A DNA stretch of 64,000 bases from Siphonodentalium dalli (GCA_032622095.1 CP136065.1:242461530-242525529), one strand, 5' to 3'; positions 1 to 12,400 are shown, counted from the stretch's first letter. Numbers and translations are program-made. The notes: generated by a model from the sequence alone, not told the origin.

Positions 1-1258
1 ATTTGTAGATTCAAACCAGCTGTATCCCTTTGAGTAAACCTGTGTTTACAAGTGAAAATTTTGATAATTTGTAATTTTGAGCTGACTTAAGGTTTGAACT
101 TCTGACTTGCAAGATAGAAAATGGGACACATTTCATCATCTTTATCTCACAATTGGGAACCATGAATTAAAGTTGCATTGGTTAAATTGAAGAAATGGAG
201 ATGAAATTGTCATATGAAGGAATATATTAGTCGTCCTGACAGAGGAGTTGTTTGGAACCTTCCAAATAACAGCACTTGGATAGCAATCAATGAGTGCCTG
301 ATGTTTATCCTGATCATGATACTTAAAATACACATATAAATATTATGATGTTGTTAATGCCTTCAAGCTATATGCAGTAATGAGGATGAGATGTCAAGAT
401 GTGGGGATCCTGGATTTCTCATCTGTACCTGTACCCACAAACCTAGTTTATTCCATAACATATTAATCACAGGTTTACTCAGACTCCTTGAATTAATGAA
501 CAAGCCTGCGTGCGTAATTAAACTAACACTATTATTTGAAAAGTGAAAAGGTGCTGAAGAAATACTTTCTCCTCAAAGAACTTGAAGAAATCGAACAACA
601 ATGTTAATAGCACAAACAATGAAAATACAACTGTCAGACTACAGAACATCAATCGCAGATGAAACACAGATGAAATATTAAGCCAAAACTTAGAAGTGAA
701 CACTAATCCTAAATATAAGAATGTCTGTAGAACCTTCAAGAGCAAAACACAACAACCTGCTTTGATGACATTTTAACACCATATGGCTGACTGAATGTAA
801 GATTCAAGCTTATGTCCATTGACATGAGCTATTCCAAACAGAGACATGTAATTAATATTAGTCTCTAACAGTATCTGACATGGTTTATCAGATTAAAATG
901 TGAATGCACCTAGTTGTCAACAACCATAATAAACAGATAGTGTTTTCCTCTGCTAATATATGTGTTAAAACACAGATGTGTCACTGCCACACCATTTTAA
1001 TTAATCATCTGTGAGAGAATGTAAATATAAGGTGCTGAGATAATCATCCATGAATTCTTCTGGCATGGGCAGGCAATGGGCACCATATGATTATGTCAAT
1101 GTATAAGTTCAATTTAATTACTGAGGGTTTAGGAATAGAATTACTGATATCAAGTATGGAAATACTGATAAGCTGATGATGATAATATTTGTTCTTTCTT
1201 TATGAGTTTGATGGGATATAACAACATTAGAAGGAAACAAGAGGTACGCTGTCGCATG
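1..1258. other. AT-rich non-coding stretch
   Basis: I see no convincing coding sequence, RNA gene or repeat structure here. Short open frames exist on the minus strand but have the Phe/Leu-rich composition expected of AT-rich noncoding DNA. It may be intergenic or intronic. Confidence 0.5.
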
Positions 1259-2088
1259 GCATTTGCCCCCGACCGTAGCAATTCGGATTAAGCATGGACG
1301 AAACTGCGGATATCCGAGGAGGTCTATAAAGAATTTCGTACAATCATCACTTCTAGAAATTCCGGAAACCCCAAAACAAGCGAAAATTCTAATTTTCTAA
1401 GTTGAAAAAAAGGGCCATAACTCTGGCAAAAATCAGATCATACCCAAATTCGCACATGACATGTATTTTCATATAACTGATCCACAAAAATACGGTATTT
1501 GCAATCATACCACTAAAGCTCACGCTATCATCTGGAAACCCCAAAAACAAGAGAAAAATTGAATTTTCTAAGTAAAAAAAGGGCCATAACTCTGGTGAAA
1601 ATGGGTTGACGAAACCCGCGCTATGCATGTAGCTGTTCCCCCATGCTGCTCTATCGCCATACCAAATATCAGCTAAATCTGCCTAGCGGTTGCTGAACAA
1701 TAATGCAAAATGTTTGTGCGGACGGACAAAATTGAATTTTCTAAGTCAAAAAGGGTCATAACTCGGGTGAATATGGGTGGACGAAACCCGCGCTATGCAT
1801 GTAGCTGTTCCCCCCATGCTGCTCTATCACCATACCAAATATCAGCTAAATCTGCCTAGCGGTTGCTGAACAATAATCCAAAATGTTTGTACGGACGGAC
1901 AAAATTGAATTTTCTAAGTAAAAAAAGGACCATAAGTCTGGTGAAAATGGGTGGACGACACCCGCGCTATGCATGTAGCTGTTCCCCCACGCTGCTCTAT
2001 CACCATACCAAATAAATGTTTGTACGGACGTACGGACGGACGGACGGACGGAGACTATATACCCGCCGACTTCAAGTCGGGGGCATAA
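1259..2088. repeat. Interspersed element made of ~175-bp tandem modules
   Basis: Three to four diverged copies of a module occur in a row. Each contains 'gggccataactctgg', a 'cgctatgcatgtagctgtt' segment and 'ccataccaaatatcagct'. The last module ends in a GGAC-rich tail. The two outer edges are inverted relatives: 'tgcccccgac' near the start and 'gtcgggggca' near the end, so the whole looks like one interspersed element with short inverted termini and internal tandem expansion. From memory, repeats of this wording are common in bivalve genomes; I cannot check this. Confidence 0.7.
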
Positions 2089-2094
2089 TACATG

Positions 2095-2955
2095 GGGATA
2101 TCACATCAATATTAATAAAGATAACTTGAAAAAAGGGGCCATAAATATGAACATTGATTGCAGGAAAAATAAAGGAACTTGACAATAAAATACAAAATTT
2201 TCAATCTGAATACCAGTCATCCAAGAACCCTCCATACCAAATATAAGCTAAATAGTCCTGATAGTTCTTGAGATCATTTAAGAATAAATTACTATGAAGG
2301 GAAAGAGTTATTTATGTCCCTGGTTCTGCCTTTATTTAACCCAGTGACCCCATTTGAACAAATCTCCATACCAGTCACCTTGGGAACATCCACACAACAT
2401 ATGAATCCATTCAGTCCTATGGATCGGGAGAACAGTATATTTCAAATCCAAGAAGTGCTGAAAGACGAATGGCTAGATGAAGGGACGGATGGATGGACGA
2501 GGAGTGATTACTATAGCTCCAATTTCCATTTAGAATTTTTGTGTTTGTTTTTAATTGAGCAATGAATTCAATGTAGAATGTTTTTTTTTAAAGAGTTATG
2601 TCCCTGGCTCCGCCCCTATTTAACCAAGTGATCCCATTTGAACAAATCTGAATCTCAGTCATGTAGGGACTCTCTATACCAAATATAAGCTAATTAGGCC
2701 CAATGGTTTTTGAGAAGAAAGTGTTTTCAGAATTACCATGGAGGGAAAGAGTTATGGCCCTGGTTTCACAACTATCTGACTTGGAGACCTCATTTTAACA
2801 AATCTGATTAACAGTCACCTAGGGAACATCGACAAAAAATAAGAATCCATTCGGTCCTATGGAATTTTAGATGTTCAAAGAATTGTTGACGGACGGACAG
2901 ATGGACGGACGACGGACGAGGAGTGATGACTATAGCTCCACCGGAGACTTCGTCT
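2095..2955. repeat. Second module-type interspersed repeat with GGAC tail
   Basis: Two or three diverged modules contain 'gagttatgtccctgg', 'cccatttgaacaaatctg' and 'ccaaatataagcta', and a GGAC/GGAT-rich tail appears twice (around 2484-2500 and 2889-2925). After each tail comes 'ggagtgat...actatagctcc'. The wording is related to the preceding element but not identical. It is not coding. Confidence 0.6.
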
Positions 2956-3264
2956 CATGTGAGCCAAAAAGATATGAAGAGATACGTGATGAATTTACCT
3001 CAAGTATGTTTTGATAATATACATATACGCCTAAGTAGGGGTTCTGGATAATTGGATATAATCTTCTCCGTACTGCAAAGTGTTCCAGAATTTTACATCC
3101 ACGGGATAACACAACGTTACGAAGTCCGTATAACCACTGCAGAATGATCGTTGGACATGCATCAGCCCGTCTATGGTACTTCTATATGCACAATATAACT
3201 GTGCTGACGTGGCACAGTCTATTCCAGCATCAAGAACTGCGTAGTAACTGAATGTGGCACATAT

Positions 3265-3306
3265 AACGCTCTTTATACTATTACAATTATGCGAAACGCT
3301 CTTTAA
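3265..3306 (+). other. Twin AACGCTCTTTA motif, 30-bp spacing
   Basis: AACGCTCTTTATA begins at 3265 and AACGCTCTTTAAT at 3295. The same motif recurs, often as a pair 30-31 bp apart, at several other places in the window. The flanking sequences are otherwise unalike. Function unknown; it could be a promoter or binding-site module. Confidence 0.6.
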
Positions 3307-3489
3307 TGCTACGCCACCAGGTCACCATATTGTTTATTTTTCGCACATTATGTATCGTGGGAACCATTCTATGCGTGTTGGTAGACCGAAATGATAAATT
3401 GCGGATACTTCTTTTTCCGTTACAGTCCACCATCAACATGCTGGTGATTATGACTAATATATGTTGGCAACGACTGGCGATAATTTCTC

Positions 3490-3706
3490 TTCATGATTAG
3501 GGTTTGTAATAATATAATTGTAATTGATTTGATTTGAATTTGATTTGAATTTGGAAGTCATGATTAGTTGATTGGATTCTTTACTGGGTCGAATGGGTTT
3601 TCTGGGACGTCCAGCATGGATTTAGTTGGTTCATCATCCTGGTCCTGAACTCATCGACTGGAATGATGGTGACTATTTCAGTTGGTATAGCATTCCATTC
3701 ACTTAT
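3490..3706 (-). pseudogene. C-terminal and 3' end of a LINE, cut off by a transposon insertion
   Basis: Read on the minus strand, this translates to a piece with W-N-A-I-P near its start, the usual 'WNxLP' block at the C-terminus of Jockey/CR1-like reverse transcriptase proteins. A stop and a short repetitive tail (repeated CAAATT-type units near 3525-3555) follow, as at LINE 3' ends. Its missing upstream part is the reverse transcriptase relic beginning at 11385: removing the 7.7-kb element between them and one CTTAT copy makes the two parts contiguous. Confidence 0.7.
3702..3706. repeat. Target-site duplication CTTAT (left)
   Basis: CTTAT stands directly before the left TIR and again directly after the right TIR (11385-11389). 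Both copies lie within LINE sequence. Confidence 0.75.
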
Positions 3707-3771
3707 CAGGTCTGGGTGAACCTGAAATGTAGCTACTATAGCTAGAACTAGCTATTATTGCTCGTTCTGGC
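3707..3771 (+). repeat. Left TIR of Element A
   Basis: 65 bp, identical over its whole length to the reverse complement of 11320-11384. Homology stops abruptly at both inner edges. It contains an internal 'tagctactatagctagaact' stretch that is itself partly palindromic. Confidence 0.85.
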
Positions 3772-4443
3772 TATTAAAAATCGGTCTGCATTGGGTTTGT
3801 GTGAATGCCTGATGTAAACAAGATTTTTCCGAATGTCAACCACCACCGAATCTGATTCGGCAGATTGAATAACGGATTTAGACGAAGATTTCCGAAACTC
3901 TGGAGTCCAACTTTTTATCGGAAAATAGACTAAAAGACCAGAGAATTCAGCTTAACTATATTTAGAATGTGAGTATTTTAATAACCGCCTGTTATTCATC
4001 TTTTTGTGTCAGAATCTTCAGCCCATGGTCTGACAATATTCGCCATTTTGATCAAGATATATCACGTGATTTAAATGACCAATCGAATTTAAGAAATAAT
4101 ATTTTAATCGATATTACTCCTACTTACCTCGTCGGTTTAAAAAACTACGGAAAGCCGATTCGTTATACAATACAGTTTTAAATAATTACACTCTAATTCG
4201 GATATTAATTAATACACAGACAACAAAGTGTGCATTGGATGTTTAAAGGCAGGAACATAAGCATTCGTTGCTATAACCTGGAATAGATTATTGCTATGAG
4301 ATACAAATTGTCGAAATGGCAATGATTTGCACACGTGGGTGACGATAATGACATTCCTCTTGAATAATGTATTGATATATTAGCAACGAAATACTATTGA
4401 AGCAGTTATATGATAAATTGATGAAAATATTTATATATTGTAG
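3772..4443. other. 5' non-coding part of Element A
   Basis: Between the left TIR and the first recognisable exon I see no long open frame. The stretch ends with an intron-like 3' splice site ('attgtag') at 4443. It probably holds the promoter and first intron of the long pseudogene. Confidence 0.4.
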
Positions 4444-7400
4444 ATCATGTCAGGGAAGCGAGGAAGACCGACAACGGTTGCAATAAGCATGAAGAATTTA
4501 CCAGTTCATCGGCAACTCCATCTTATGTAGTAGAAAAGATCACCAGCGGAAGAATTAAAAAGAAGATCATCAATGTGCTGAAACAACATGGCCATATCAC
4601 TGCACACCAGCTGTATTTGTGTACAGGTAAGTGCTGTTTTTTTGACACACATTAATTACTTTTGATACATGTGAGCATAATGACTGGTTATCATCTTAAG
4701 TAGCTAACTAAATGGGTAGCTTTTGTGAGTCAAACAGTATGAGTACCTGCATTTATAATAGAACCCAAGTCCCTCCCCCAATCAACGACGCTACTGTTCC
4801 AGGCCATATCAACGGAAATTACGATTACAGTTGTGTGACATTAAATATACCGGTAAATAATTAGTTGTCAACTTATGTTTGTAATGTTTCACTTTAATAT
4901 ATTTCTCTTTTTTTATTTTTGCATTAAGTATGTTGTGCCGCATATGCAGAAGAAAACTTGCTGGGAGAGATTACATCCTAAGCAATGATGGTGGATACCG
5001 ACCAAACTACGATGCCAAGCGTAGTGACAAGAATCCGAGAATGCGACGATTCCGAGGTTTGTTCAGTAGTGTCTAAATAATGTCACCAAAAAGCATAGCA
5101 TCTCAATTGAGTTATTTCAGTTGTGCATACTGAGAAAAATACGGATGCATGTGCCTATAATTGAAGCAGATGTCGTTAACAATAAAAATTCCACTATTCC
5201 ACAAACTGACATATAAAGAGTAACTATAGCTACCCCCTGTGGTATGTTATGCATTAATGGCATACAACTGTATATAGGGATACTATTTCCATGTAGAATT
5301 TGATATAGGTTTGTGGTTTTCGTTGATAAGGTATTCAATTGTGGTAGAGCACAGGGGTGGGTCTTCAGTGAACCATCATGCTATATCACAAACATCTGTG
5401 GGGCTCTGAGTCCAAACATCATTATGGCATGGTCTATGGAAACACTAAGCCTACCTTAAAAGTCTTCTATATATTTATTCGTCCTCATTTATCAAACGGA
5501 ACACATTGACAGTCACACAATTACGACCGATGGTTCAAAAATTATGATGTATTTATCTTTTGTTTTACCTTTCAGATAACCGATATAGCAGCAGCTCTTG
5601 GCGAACGCCTGTCTGGTTCTGTGTTTGAAGACACTAAAAATCTGCGTCATCGAGTAGATGATATTAAGCAGCAAACCAAGCCATCATAGCCTTTTTGGCA
5701 GCAGTAACGGCGGTCAACATCAACAGTCGGGAAACTCCACCGAAAAAACTCTTATCTCTGGCGCTGGCGTATGAGCAGATATTGCACACAAGATCCCTCA
5801 ATTTTATAGGTAAGTTGAATGCAAATAATCATCGAGCAAACGCATTGCTTGATACACGAGTGGTGGGCCGGCTACATATGGGATTAATGTATAACCCCGT
5901 ATTCAACATGTTATGCCAATGAAGTAGCCATCACCATAATGTAACCAATTGCATGACAGTTTAAAAACAAAATGCTGATAAAATGTCCAGACAAAATTGT
6001 GTCCATGGACAGACGGATTGAATGGACAGACGGACGAACTAACTGAACATTATTATCTTCACTTGCAGTACAATACATAGAGTAGATTGTAATTTATACA
6101 TGTGTAATTGTGGAAGCTAACCAGCGTTGTATTCATACAAGATTTGTCTATATGCTCTTTTTCAGGTCCTATATCTTTCATCACCACAATCATAACATAT
6201 TTCGTCACTGCAAGCAAAACAGTCATCAACATCAGCGCATCAATCAGACCATCAGCAGCGTACAAGTCAATCTTGAAATGGTTTAACATTTTATCAGCCA
6301 AACCACTGCCAACACCACAAGAAGGATCTGTTATAACATTTGTGGACAACAACCAGGTCGTTGAAAAGTGCTGGAAGGTTTCAGCTGATTCTAAGGCAGA
6401 AGTCAGCGTCACCACAACTCTCGTCCACTTCATCCCGAATTTTCAACTCAACATGCAATTCAATATCGACCTCTCTCCAGCACATTTGCTAAATTTTAAA
6501 AACTTTAACTCCATTCGCAAACTTCTATCTGTCAACACTACCTGCCGATCCATTATTTCATCTTTCCGAAACAAGTTTCTATCTGAGCGCATTGCGGCTG
6601 TACATCGTGACCAACGACACAACAACGGTTTATACACAGACAGCATCGATGCATCGATCATCAGTGACCCATCAGCCGCAGACTTGCCGCACTCCGATCA
6701 ACCCACCGACCCTTATGCCGAAGTACCAGAGTTTCACCAGCCACCACCTCAGGTAATCCTAGGAGATCCGATAATGCTAAATCCGTCATCCCACCAGTCG
6801 ATCATGGATGTACTACAGGAAATCCAACTCCGCCTGTTAACACATCGATCGTGGACAATTGTTGGTGGTGATGGTGTTCCATTTCTCGCCATCTGTAAAT
6901 TGATCGACACTATATATAAATGTCCAATATGTCAGGAACTCATTAAGGGAGAAGAGACGTTCGACAAGCACCTGAAATCTTCTCACGATACCTCCATTGC
7001 CAAAGACATCAGCAACATCATCCCAGTAGCGGGGCTCGGCCACTTGGAAATTAACACAGTACGCCTGCTTTTCCGACTGCTGTGGGATGTTATTCTGGTG
7101 GACCTGGCGAAGATGCTCGGCTTTAACTCACCAAAGGCGTTAGCAACTTGCTGAGCTGCTTCCAATCATCACAAGTCTTGGCAGATACTGTAGATCTTTC
7201 TTCATGGTACAGCTGACGAACTCATTCTTCCTTTCTGCCGTTTTTGTCTAACACGCCGCATACCACCAACACTAGAGAACTACAACCAATGGATCAACAC
7301 AGTAAGAAACCCTAACTATGCCTTTATGAACGAAATCGTCTTTGAGTATATCTATACGCTCCATCTGTTCCGCTCTGCCGTCCGTCGAAATAATTCTGAT

Positions 7401-7694
7401 CTGATCAACCTCACAAAACTGAAACTATCACCTCTCTTCTATGGCACATTCCATCCACACTATCAGGAACTTCTGCTGCGGGAACGAATGACCATCGCAC
7501 AAGCGCCAACAGATGTCTCCACGTTTCTGATCAAAACCCAATCGATGAGTGTCTCTGGACATCCCAGCCAAGGCGAAGGTGGTGACTTCATCCTTGAAAG
7601 CAGAAATCGACGGATTAAAATGTGTTTGCCACCGGGTGTGCCCGACGAACGTAGATGGATGAGAGCATCGAGGAGCGTTGATGTGGTGGAAGAG
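4444..7694 (+). pseudogene. Transposon-encoded multi-exon protein, broken by stops
   Basis: Probable exons are about 4444-4626, 4929-5056, 5576-5809 and 6166-7694, each bounded by AG and GT(A/T)-type splice signals. The first (ATG at 4447) encodes a basic Gly-Arg-Pro start; the second has a C-x2-C pair (CRIC); the third and fourth continue a long protein. The last exon carries a C2H2-like finger (C-x2-C ... H-x4-H, near 6919-6990) and, near its end, a conserved-looking 'GEGGDF' block followed by 'LPPGVP'. That block is familiar to me from uncharacterised repeat-derived proteins of bivalves and cnidarians, possibly DUF6589-like, but I could not verify this. The reading frame of 6166-7151 and of about 7188-7694 is the same, but two stops (TGA near 7152, TAG near 7185) interrupt it, and a further stop lies in exon 3. 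Hence a pseudogene. Confidence 0.6.
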
Positions 7695-8608
7695 GTGAAT
7701 ATAATTATCTTACAAAACGTCGCTCATCTACTAACTTCACAACGTATGCCACTAATATGTGCTTCTTGGTATAATCACGAGGTTTGCACCACAATCACCA
7801 ACTGCTCGTAATACTATCTAGAGATCACTGTTTTTTCTGCCGGTAAATTCAGCCATCTGCGGGTCTTGAACGCACATCAGTATTATTTCTAGGTCAGTTT
7901 TCGACTGAATTTGTACAATGCTATTATTTAACAACCAATACGCGAATATCAAAGAAACCATGAGCCGTAGTAAATGCGTGGCATAGCGCGCTGCAAACGC
8001 CATGAAGTATAGACGGGCTTTAACGCTGCCATAATAAATACGATGAAATTCAGCAAGTTCAACGGAGGTCGGCGTGTATTGTGAAAGATATACTGCATAA
8101 GTTCAGAAACTCCATTGGCAATCATAATCGTGCTATTGATTGTGTGTTCCGATCAAATTTGATTACAACATTCACAATTCTACATAATAATAGTAATATT
8201 GAACCAACCACGTTTTTTTCCATAAGAACGCTGAGACACACGACTGTGGACGGAATATCCGCATAGGAACTAAACCGTGCGCTTCCTCACATTGAGTATG
8301 TGTGAAGTGGAAGTATCATCATCATCAACAGCAATAATAACAATAACAATAATAATAACAATAATAATACTAACAACAACATCATCATCAACACAACAGA
8401 ATGATCAGGATCACCAACGAAGTCTACACAACCAAATCCATTGCTATTGGAAAACATCATTTGCAAAAAGAGTAAAGATGAACTACTAGAAACATTTATT
8501 TTTTTGCATCATACAACAGATGCCGATGGTATCTGCACGCCCAATTGATTTTTATTTCTGATGACGTTATGGTCACCGAAGATTCCAACGCAGCCCGAGT
8601 GCACCCAC
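7695..8608. other. Non-coding stretch with AAT/ATC simple repeat
   Basis: No convincing gene. A simple repeat of mixed ATC and AAT triplets lies at about 8312-8400. The open frames over it are artefacts of the triplet repeat. Confidence 0.5.
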
Positions 8609-9651
8609 TTATTGCACCCCGTCATACCACGGCACTCTAGCCACACCGCACCAATGTTTTTTGTCCGCTGGTGTGTCGTGTGTTACCCCACACATCTTGC
8701 AGTCGTGGTAACCACTTAGATCATGTTCTTCGGCCTCAGTCTGTGTCTTCTTCTCTGCGAAGTGTTTAATGGTGGGATCGATTGGACCAATCTGCAATTA
8801 CAGTAATGTTCAAATCATTACACATTAATAAATAATAAACATGAGGGAATTCATAATTTCAAATATTATTAATTTGCTCATTGGGTGAGGACGGTGGAGC
8901 GTTTGTGTTTATGGAGTACATCCGAACTCGTCTTCCCTTTACAGCAAATGAAATGAAATATATATTATCGGTTGAGTGACAGCTACCTAAATATTAGATA
9001 GTATGAATGTTTATAATAAGACTATGGTTCAAACTTACAGACGCTGACGTTGATGGCCCTGCCGTACCTGGAGCAGATGGCTCTGGTGGACGGGATCAGT
9101 TGTCGGTGATGATGCGTCTGTTATTGTTGAATTAAGAACCTGTAAACATGTGGATAATTAATTGTTGCGCACTAGTGTTTTCCATTGACTACAAGTCCTG
9201 ATACATCATCATTTTCTACAAATTATATGAACAAATACCAGAGGAATTCCTATCATTTGCTTGCCTAATAACCAGACTGGTCAATGGTTACAATCCGTGT
9301 GAAGAAATATACGGTGAAAATAGATACATTAATAACTATACCTGCTCATCCCTGTTTAATTTGTCCATATCTATCCGTGCATGTGTGAAGCAACTACTGC
9401 CTTTTGGTGTGCATTCCTGTAATATACAAAAAGTTCAGTTTAACTCGGATTGCCAAAACTTTTGAGAGTTAAATTGTTGTTAATTACCAATATAAGCATG
9501 CATATCACCACAGTTCTAGTATACAATTGTGCATTATACTAACCTTGAAAACCTCCGCCCATTCAATGGTGCCCCAATGGTAACTTCTGCCAGATGGCAC
9601 CCGCAATGAGAGAAAAACTTCGCTGCCAGTCATGACAGCAAGCTCGAAAGC
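8609..9651 (-). pseudogene. Minus-strand exon series with a MADS-box-like half domain
   Basis: Four short minus-strand segments with good splice borders: 9544-9651 (acceptor ttgtag, donor gttagt), 9342-9416 (acceptor ttacag, donor gtatag), about 9039-9117 (acceptor aacag, donor gtaagt), and 8609-8791 (acceptor ttgcag, ends in TAA). The first translates to 36 residues with the pattern A-F-E-L-A-x2-T-G-S-E-V-x-L...S-G-x2-Y...G-T, which fits the second half of a MADS (SRF-type) DNA-binding domain. The last exon has C-x2-C and a later H-W-C, possibly a small zinc-binding end. I find no exon for the first half of the MADS domain. The phase of the third segment does not fit cleanly, so the model is incomplete. 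Whether it is a captured host gene fragment or a transposon gene is unknown. Confidence 0.4.
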
Positions 9652-9866
9652 CTACAAGAACAAAGCCATAATTATATTGCAGTATTACAATGAAAACACA
9701 TAAGGGTTAACTCAGATCAAACATTTTGAATGTGTGCCATACTTTTGTGGAAAAGAGTCTACTCTATAAAATAATAAGCATGTCCATGTCACATAATGCT
9801 CACTGTTATGTTCACTTTAACAAAATATCGTTTGACACTAATCACATACTTATAATTTTGGTACAG

Positions 9867-10946
9867 GCAATGAAGACTTTCAAGGGGAGGATATGTGGCA
9901 GGAACTCCATCGAAATTTTCGATTTACCATCTGAGAATGACGGTGTCCTTGAGGTTGCTCCGACTCCATGTCTTCCTACTATTCAAACTCCATCGAGAAA
10001 GCCAAATTCGGCATGCCAGACAGCAATGGGACTCTGACCATCACTCAAGAGGAAGAAGAGGCTGCAAAAGATATTTGCAATAAGAAGAAACCGGAATTGG
10101 TCAAGATGGCGACAACAATCTTGAAACAGATGCGAATGAGTGGGTATGTCGAGGAAAGCGATGGGATGAAAGTCAGATGGGATCAGGGAGTGAAACGGGC
10201 ATTAAAAAAAGACTTGGTGCTCTTCGTTAAAGAGTTGCAGGAGATGGTGAAGGAGCAGCGATTAAGGGTAGATGAGCATATGCGCGAGATGTGTCCTGGG
10301 CAGAGGTGAGTTTTCAGTGTCAATGAACAAGTCCATTAGTAATAATACATGAGAAATACGATCAGTTCTGTCTATCAATCTTATATAGTAAATGTTTATG
10401 ATGTCCCATCTGTGTATAGTTGTCAAGTAAACACATGGTGGAGTCCGCAATTTCACATATGTTTTGTAAAGTCCAGAAAACTTTAAAAAATATTTGGGAG
10501 TTTAATCAGACTTACTTTAATAAATATGGTATCTTTCCTCCCACTGAGCTGGTTATTTCGTTTTTCATTCTTGGCCGCAAATTTCACTGGTATTTTCCCC
10601 CTGTGGTGTTCGACGGCCCTAGAAGACTGCCCCACTTGGTTTTTGCCCGGGTTAAATTACGGGTGTACATCTAGTAAGCAACTCTGATATGGTGAAATAT
10701 TAAGTATCAACATTGAACATCATCATAGTTTACACACGTTTCTACATGTAAGAAAACATCATTTAAATTCTCACTCCAACCTCTTTTACCCCAAAACACA
10801 TTGATTGTATCTTTTACTATACAATTCGTTCTCTTAAATGTCTCGTAGACAAGAAAAAGGACGCATATTGATATGTTTACACTACCACTGTTTTCAGTAA
10901 ATTAAATATTTTTTGTCGTTACAGCTTTCCATACATCGCAGAATGA
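9867..10946 (+). CDS. Plus-strand two-exon gene of Element A, unknown function
   Basis: Exon 9867-10305 follows a 'ttggtacag' acceptor and ends at a 'gtgagt' donor; exon 10925-10946 follows 'gttacag' and reaches TGA in frame. The frame used starts at ATG 9968 and gives a charged, Lys/Glu-rich protein of about 120 residues that looks helical. Upstream of that ATG, coding-like segments occur in the two other frames, so the gene may be frameshifted or the exon may start differently. I do not recognise the protein. The coding-like composition is the only support beyond the splice signals. Confidence 0.4.
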
Positions 10947-11319
10947 GCAACGAGATGCACCCCGCACGTGAATGCGCGTGATTCTGCGATAATCCGGTAT
11001 GTTTTGCACACGGGCCTTTCCATGATGGACGTAAAAATGATTTTTGTGCAAGTTTCAGGAAAGAATATCTTGTAAAACTGAAAGACTTCGGCTTGCTGAC
11101 TCCCGAAAGTGCAAGATTTCGCTCACAAAAGTTTTATATTATCTAAATTTACTAGTGTTTTAGTCCCAAAAGTTATATTTGACTCATATTTTGTGCAATT
11201 TTTTGCGTCTTCAGGAAATTTCCAAACCTACCATTGCCACAGGCCAAGTTAAAATGTGACTCTGGTAGCCCGGAAATCAACTGAACCGTGATTTGATAGT
11301 CCGTGCAAAACGAGCTATC
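10947..11319. other. 3' non-coding part of Element A
   Basis: AT-rich, no open frame of note between the last exon and the right TIR. Confidence 0.4.
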
Positions 11320-11384
11320 GCCAGAACGAGCAATAATAGCTAGTTCTAGCTATAGTAGCTACATTTCAGGTTCACCCAGACCTG
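11320..11384 (-). repeat. Right TIR of Element A
   Basis: Exact reverse complement of 3707-3771 over 65 bp. It is followed by the second CTTAT at 11385-11389 and then by LINE coding sequence. Confidence 0.85.
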
Positions 11385-12400
11385 CTTATGGTCCGGGGAA
11401 AGAAATAAAATGTGTGTTAATCGTAGTTTGATTGTGGAATTAGGTAGCCAGTCGCATTAGTGTGCCTGTATTCTCTTGTTCTTTTAGCATATTCATCTAT
11501 TTTGACTGCAGCATGTTGATGGTGGATTTGTGCATCATGAATAATCGAGCATGGTGCCTCCTGGACTGTAAAGAGTGCCATCTCAATTGATCTATCGTGT
11601 CTGATACGCTGGATGTTCTTCTGTATCTGTTGGTTGAGAGCATATCTAGCAGCGCGTCGTTGAACTTTCTCCAATGCATCTACATTCATGTCTGTATATA
11701 GGTCCCATACAGTCGGTGCATATTCAATTAATGGCCTTACCAAAGACTTGTATGCAGTCGCCTTCAGATGGTGAGAGCTTATCTGTAGATTTATCTTCAG
11801 AAAATTCAGCGTCCTGTTAGCCTTGGCAGCTGTATTATCTATGCTGATTCCATGACATATTTGATGTAATAGTCACTCCAAGATATTTTGTCTTCTGCAC
11901 CTTCTTTAATTGTATCACGTGGAGTGAGTATTCTGAATCAATAATATCCTGCGAATGGGTTATAGGCATTGCTTCGCATTTAGCTGGATTGAAGCTCATT
12001 TTCCATATATTCTCCCACTCTTCTAGTGATCTGATGTCCTTTTGCAGTTCCTCTGCATCTTCCGATGTATGTAAAGTCTTGTATAATAGAGTGTCATCGG
12101 CAAATTGTCTTACATTTGATTTTATTCCTTTATCGAGGTCAGTTATGTAGTAGAGGAACAGACTAGGTCCCAACTCAAATCCTCGTGGAACTACTGATGT
12201 AACTCTTCCTTCGTATGACTTCTCTCCATCTACTACAGCATTCTGTCTTCTATCTTGTAAGAAACTTCCTATCCAGTTGTTAGTTTTGCTATCAATTCCA
12301 TAGGTCTTCAGTTTATACAAGCATCGTACCATCAGATGTTGAGATTCTTGAATGATTAATGTAAATTGTGCTTCGTCATCAAATGACTCGCCACTCATAC
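11385..12400 (-). pseudogene. LINE reverse transcriptase relic (Jockey/CR1-like)
   Basis: On the minus strand 12398-11835 shows reverse transcriptase blocks: a V-P-x-G-x-x-L-G-P-x-L-F block, then the catalytic F-A-D-D motif, then a K-Y-L-G-V block. After a frameshift near 11840 it continues with the conserved 'VRPLIEYA...VWD' and 'LEKVQRRAAR' block (about 11743-11660) typical of the region after the RT fingers and palm in Jockey/CR1-type LINEs. The N-terminal endonuclease and most of the fingers are missing, so the copy is 5'-truncated at about 12400. Its 3' end lies beyond Element A at 3490-3706. Non-functional. Confidence 0.85.

Larger units (their letters stand above)
3707..11384. mobile_element. 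7.7-kb DNA transposon (Element A) with 65-bp TIRs
   Basis: The ends are perfect 65-bp inverted repeats beginning CAGGTCTGGG, and the element is flanked by CTTAT direct repeats. It sits inside the C-terminal coding region of a LINE. Inside are at least three gene relics: a long plus-strand multi-exon pseudogene (4444-7694), a minus-strand set of short exons (8609-9651) and a plus-strand two-exon gene (9867-10946). The TIR start and 5-bp duplication do not let me assign a superfamily: they do not match Transib, hAT, Kolobok or the TA-target families. Identical TIRs beside a decayed gene suggest the copy was mobilised by proteins supplied from elsewhere, or that decay is recent. Confidence 0.75.
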
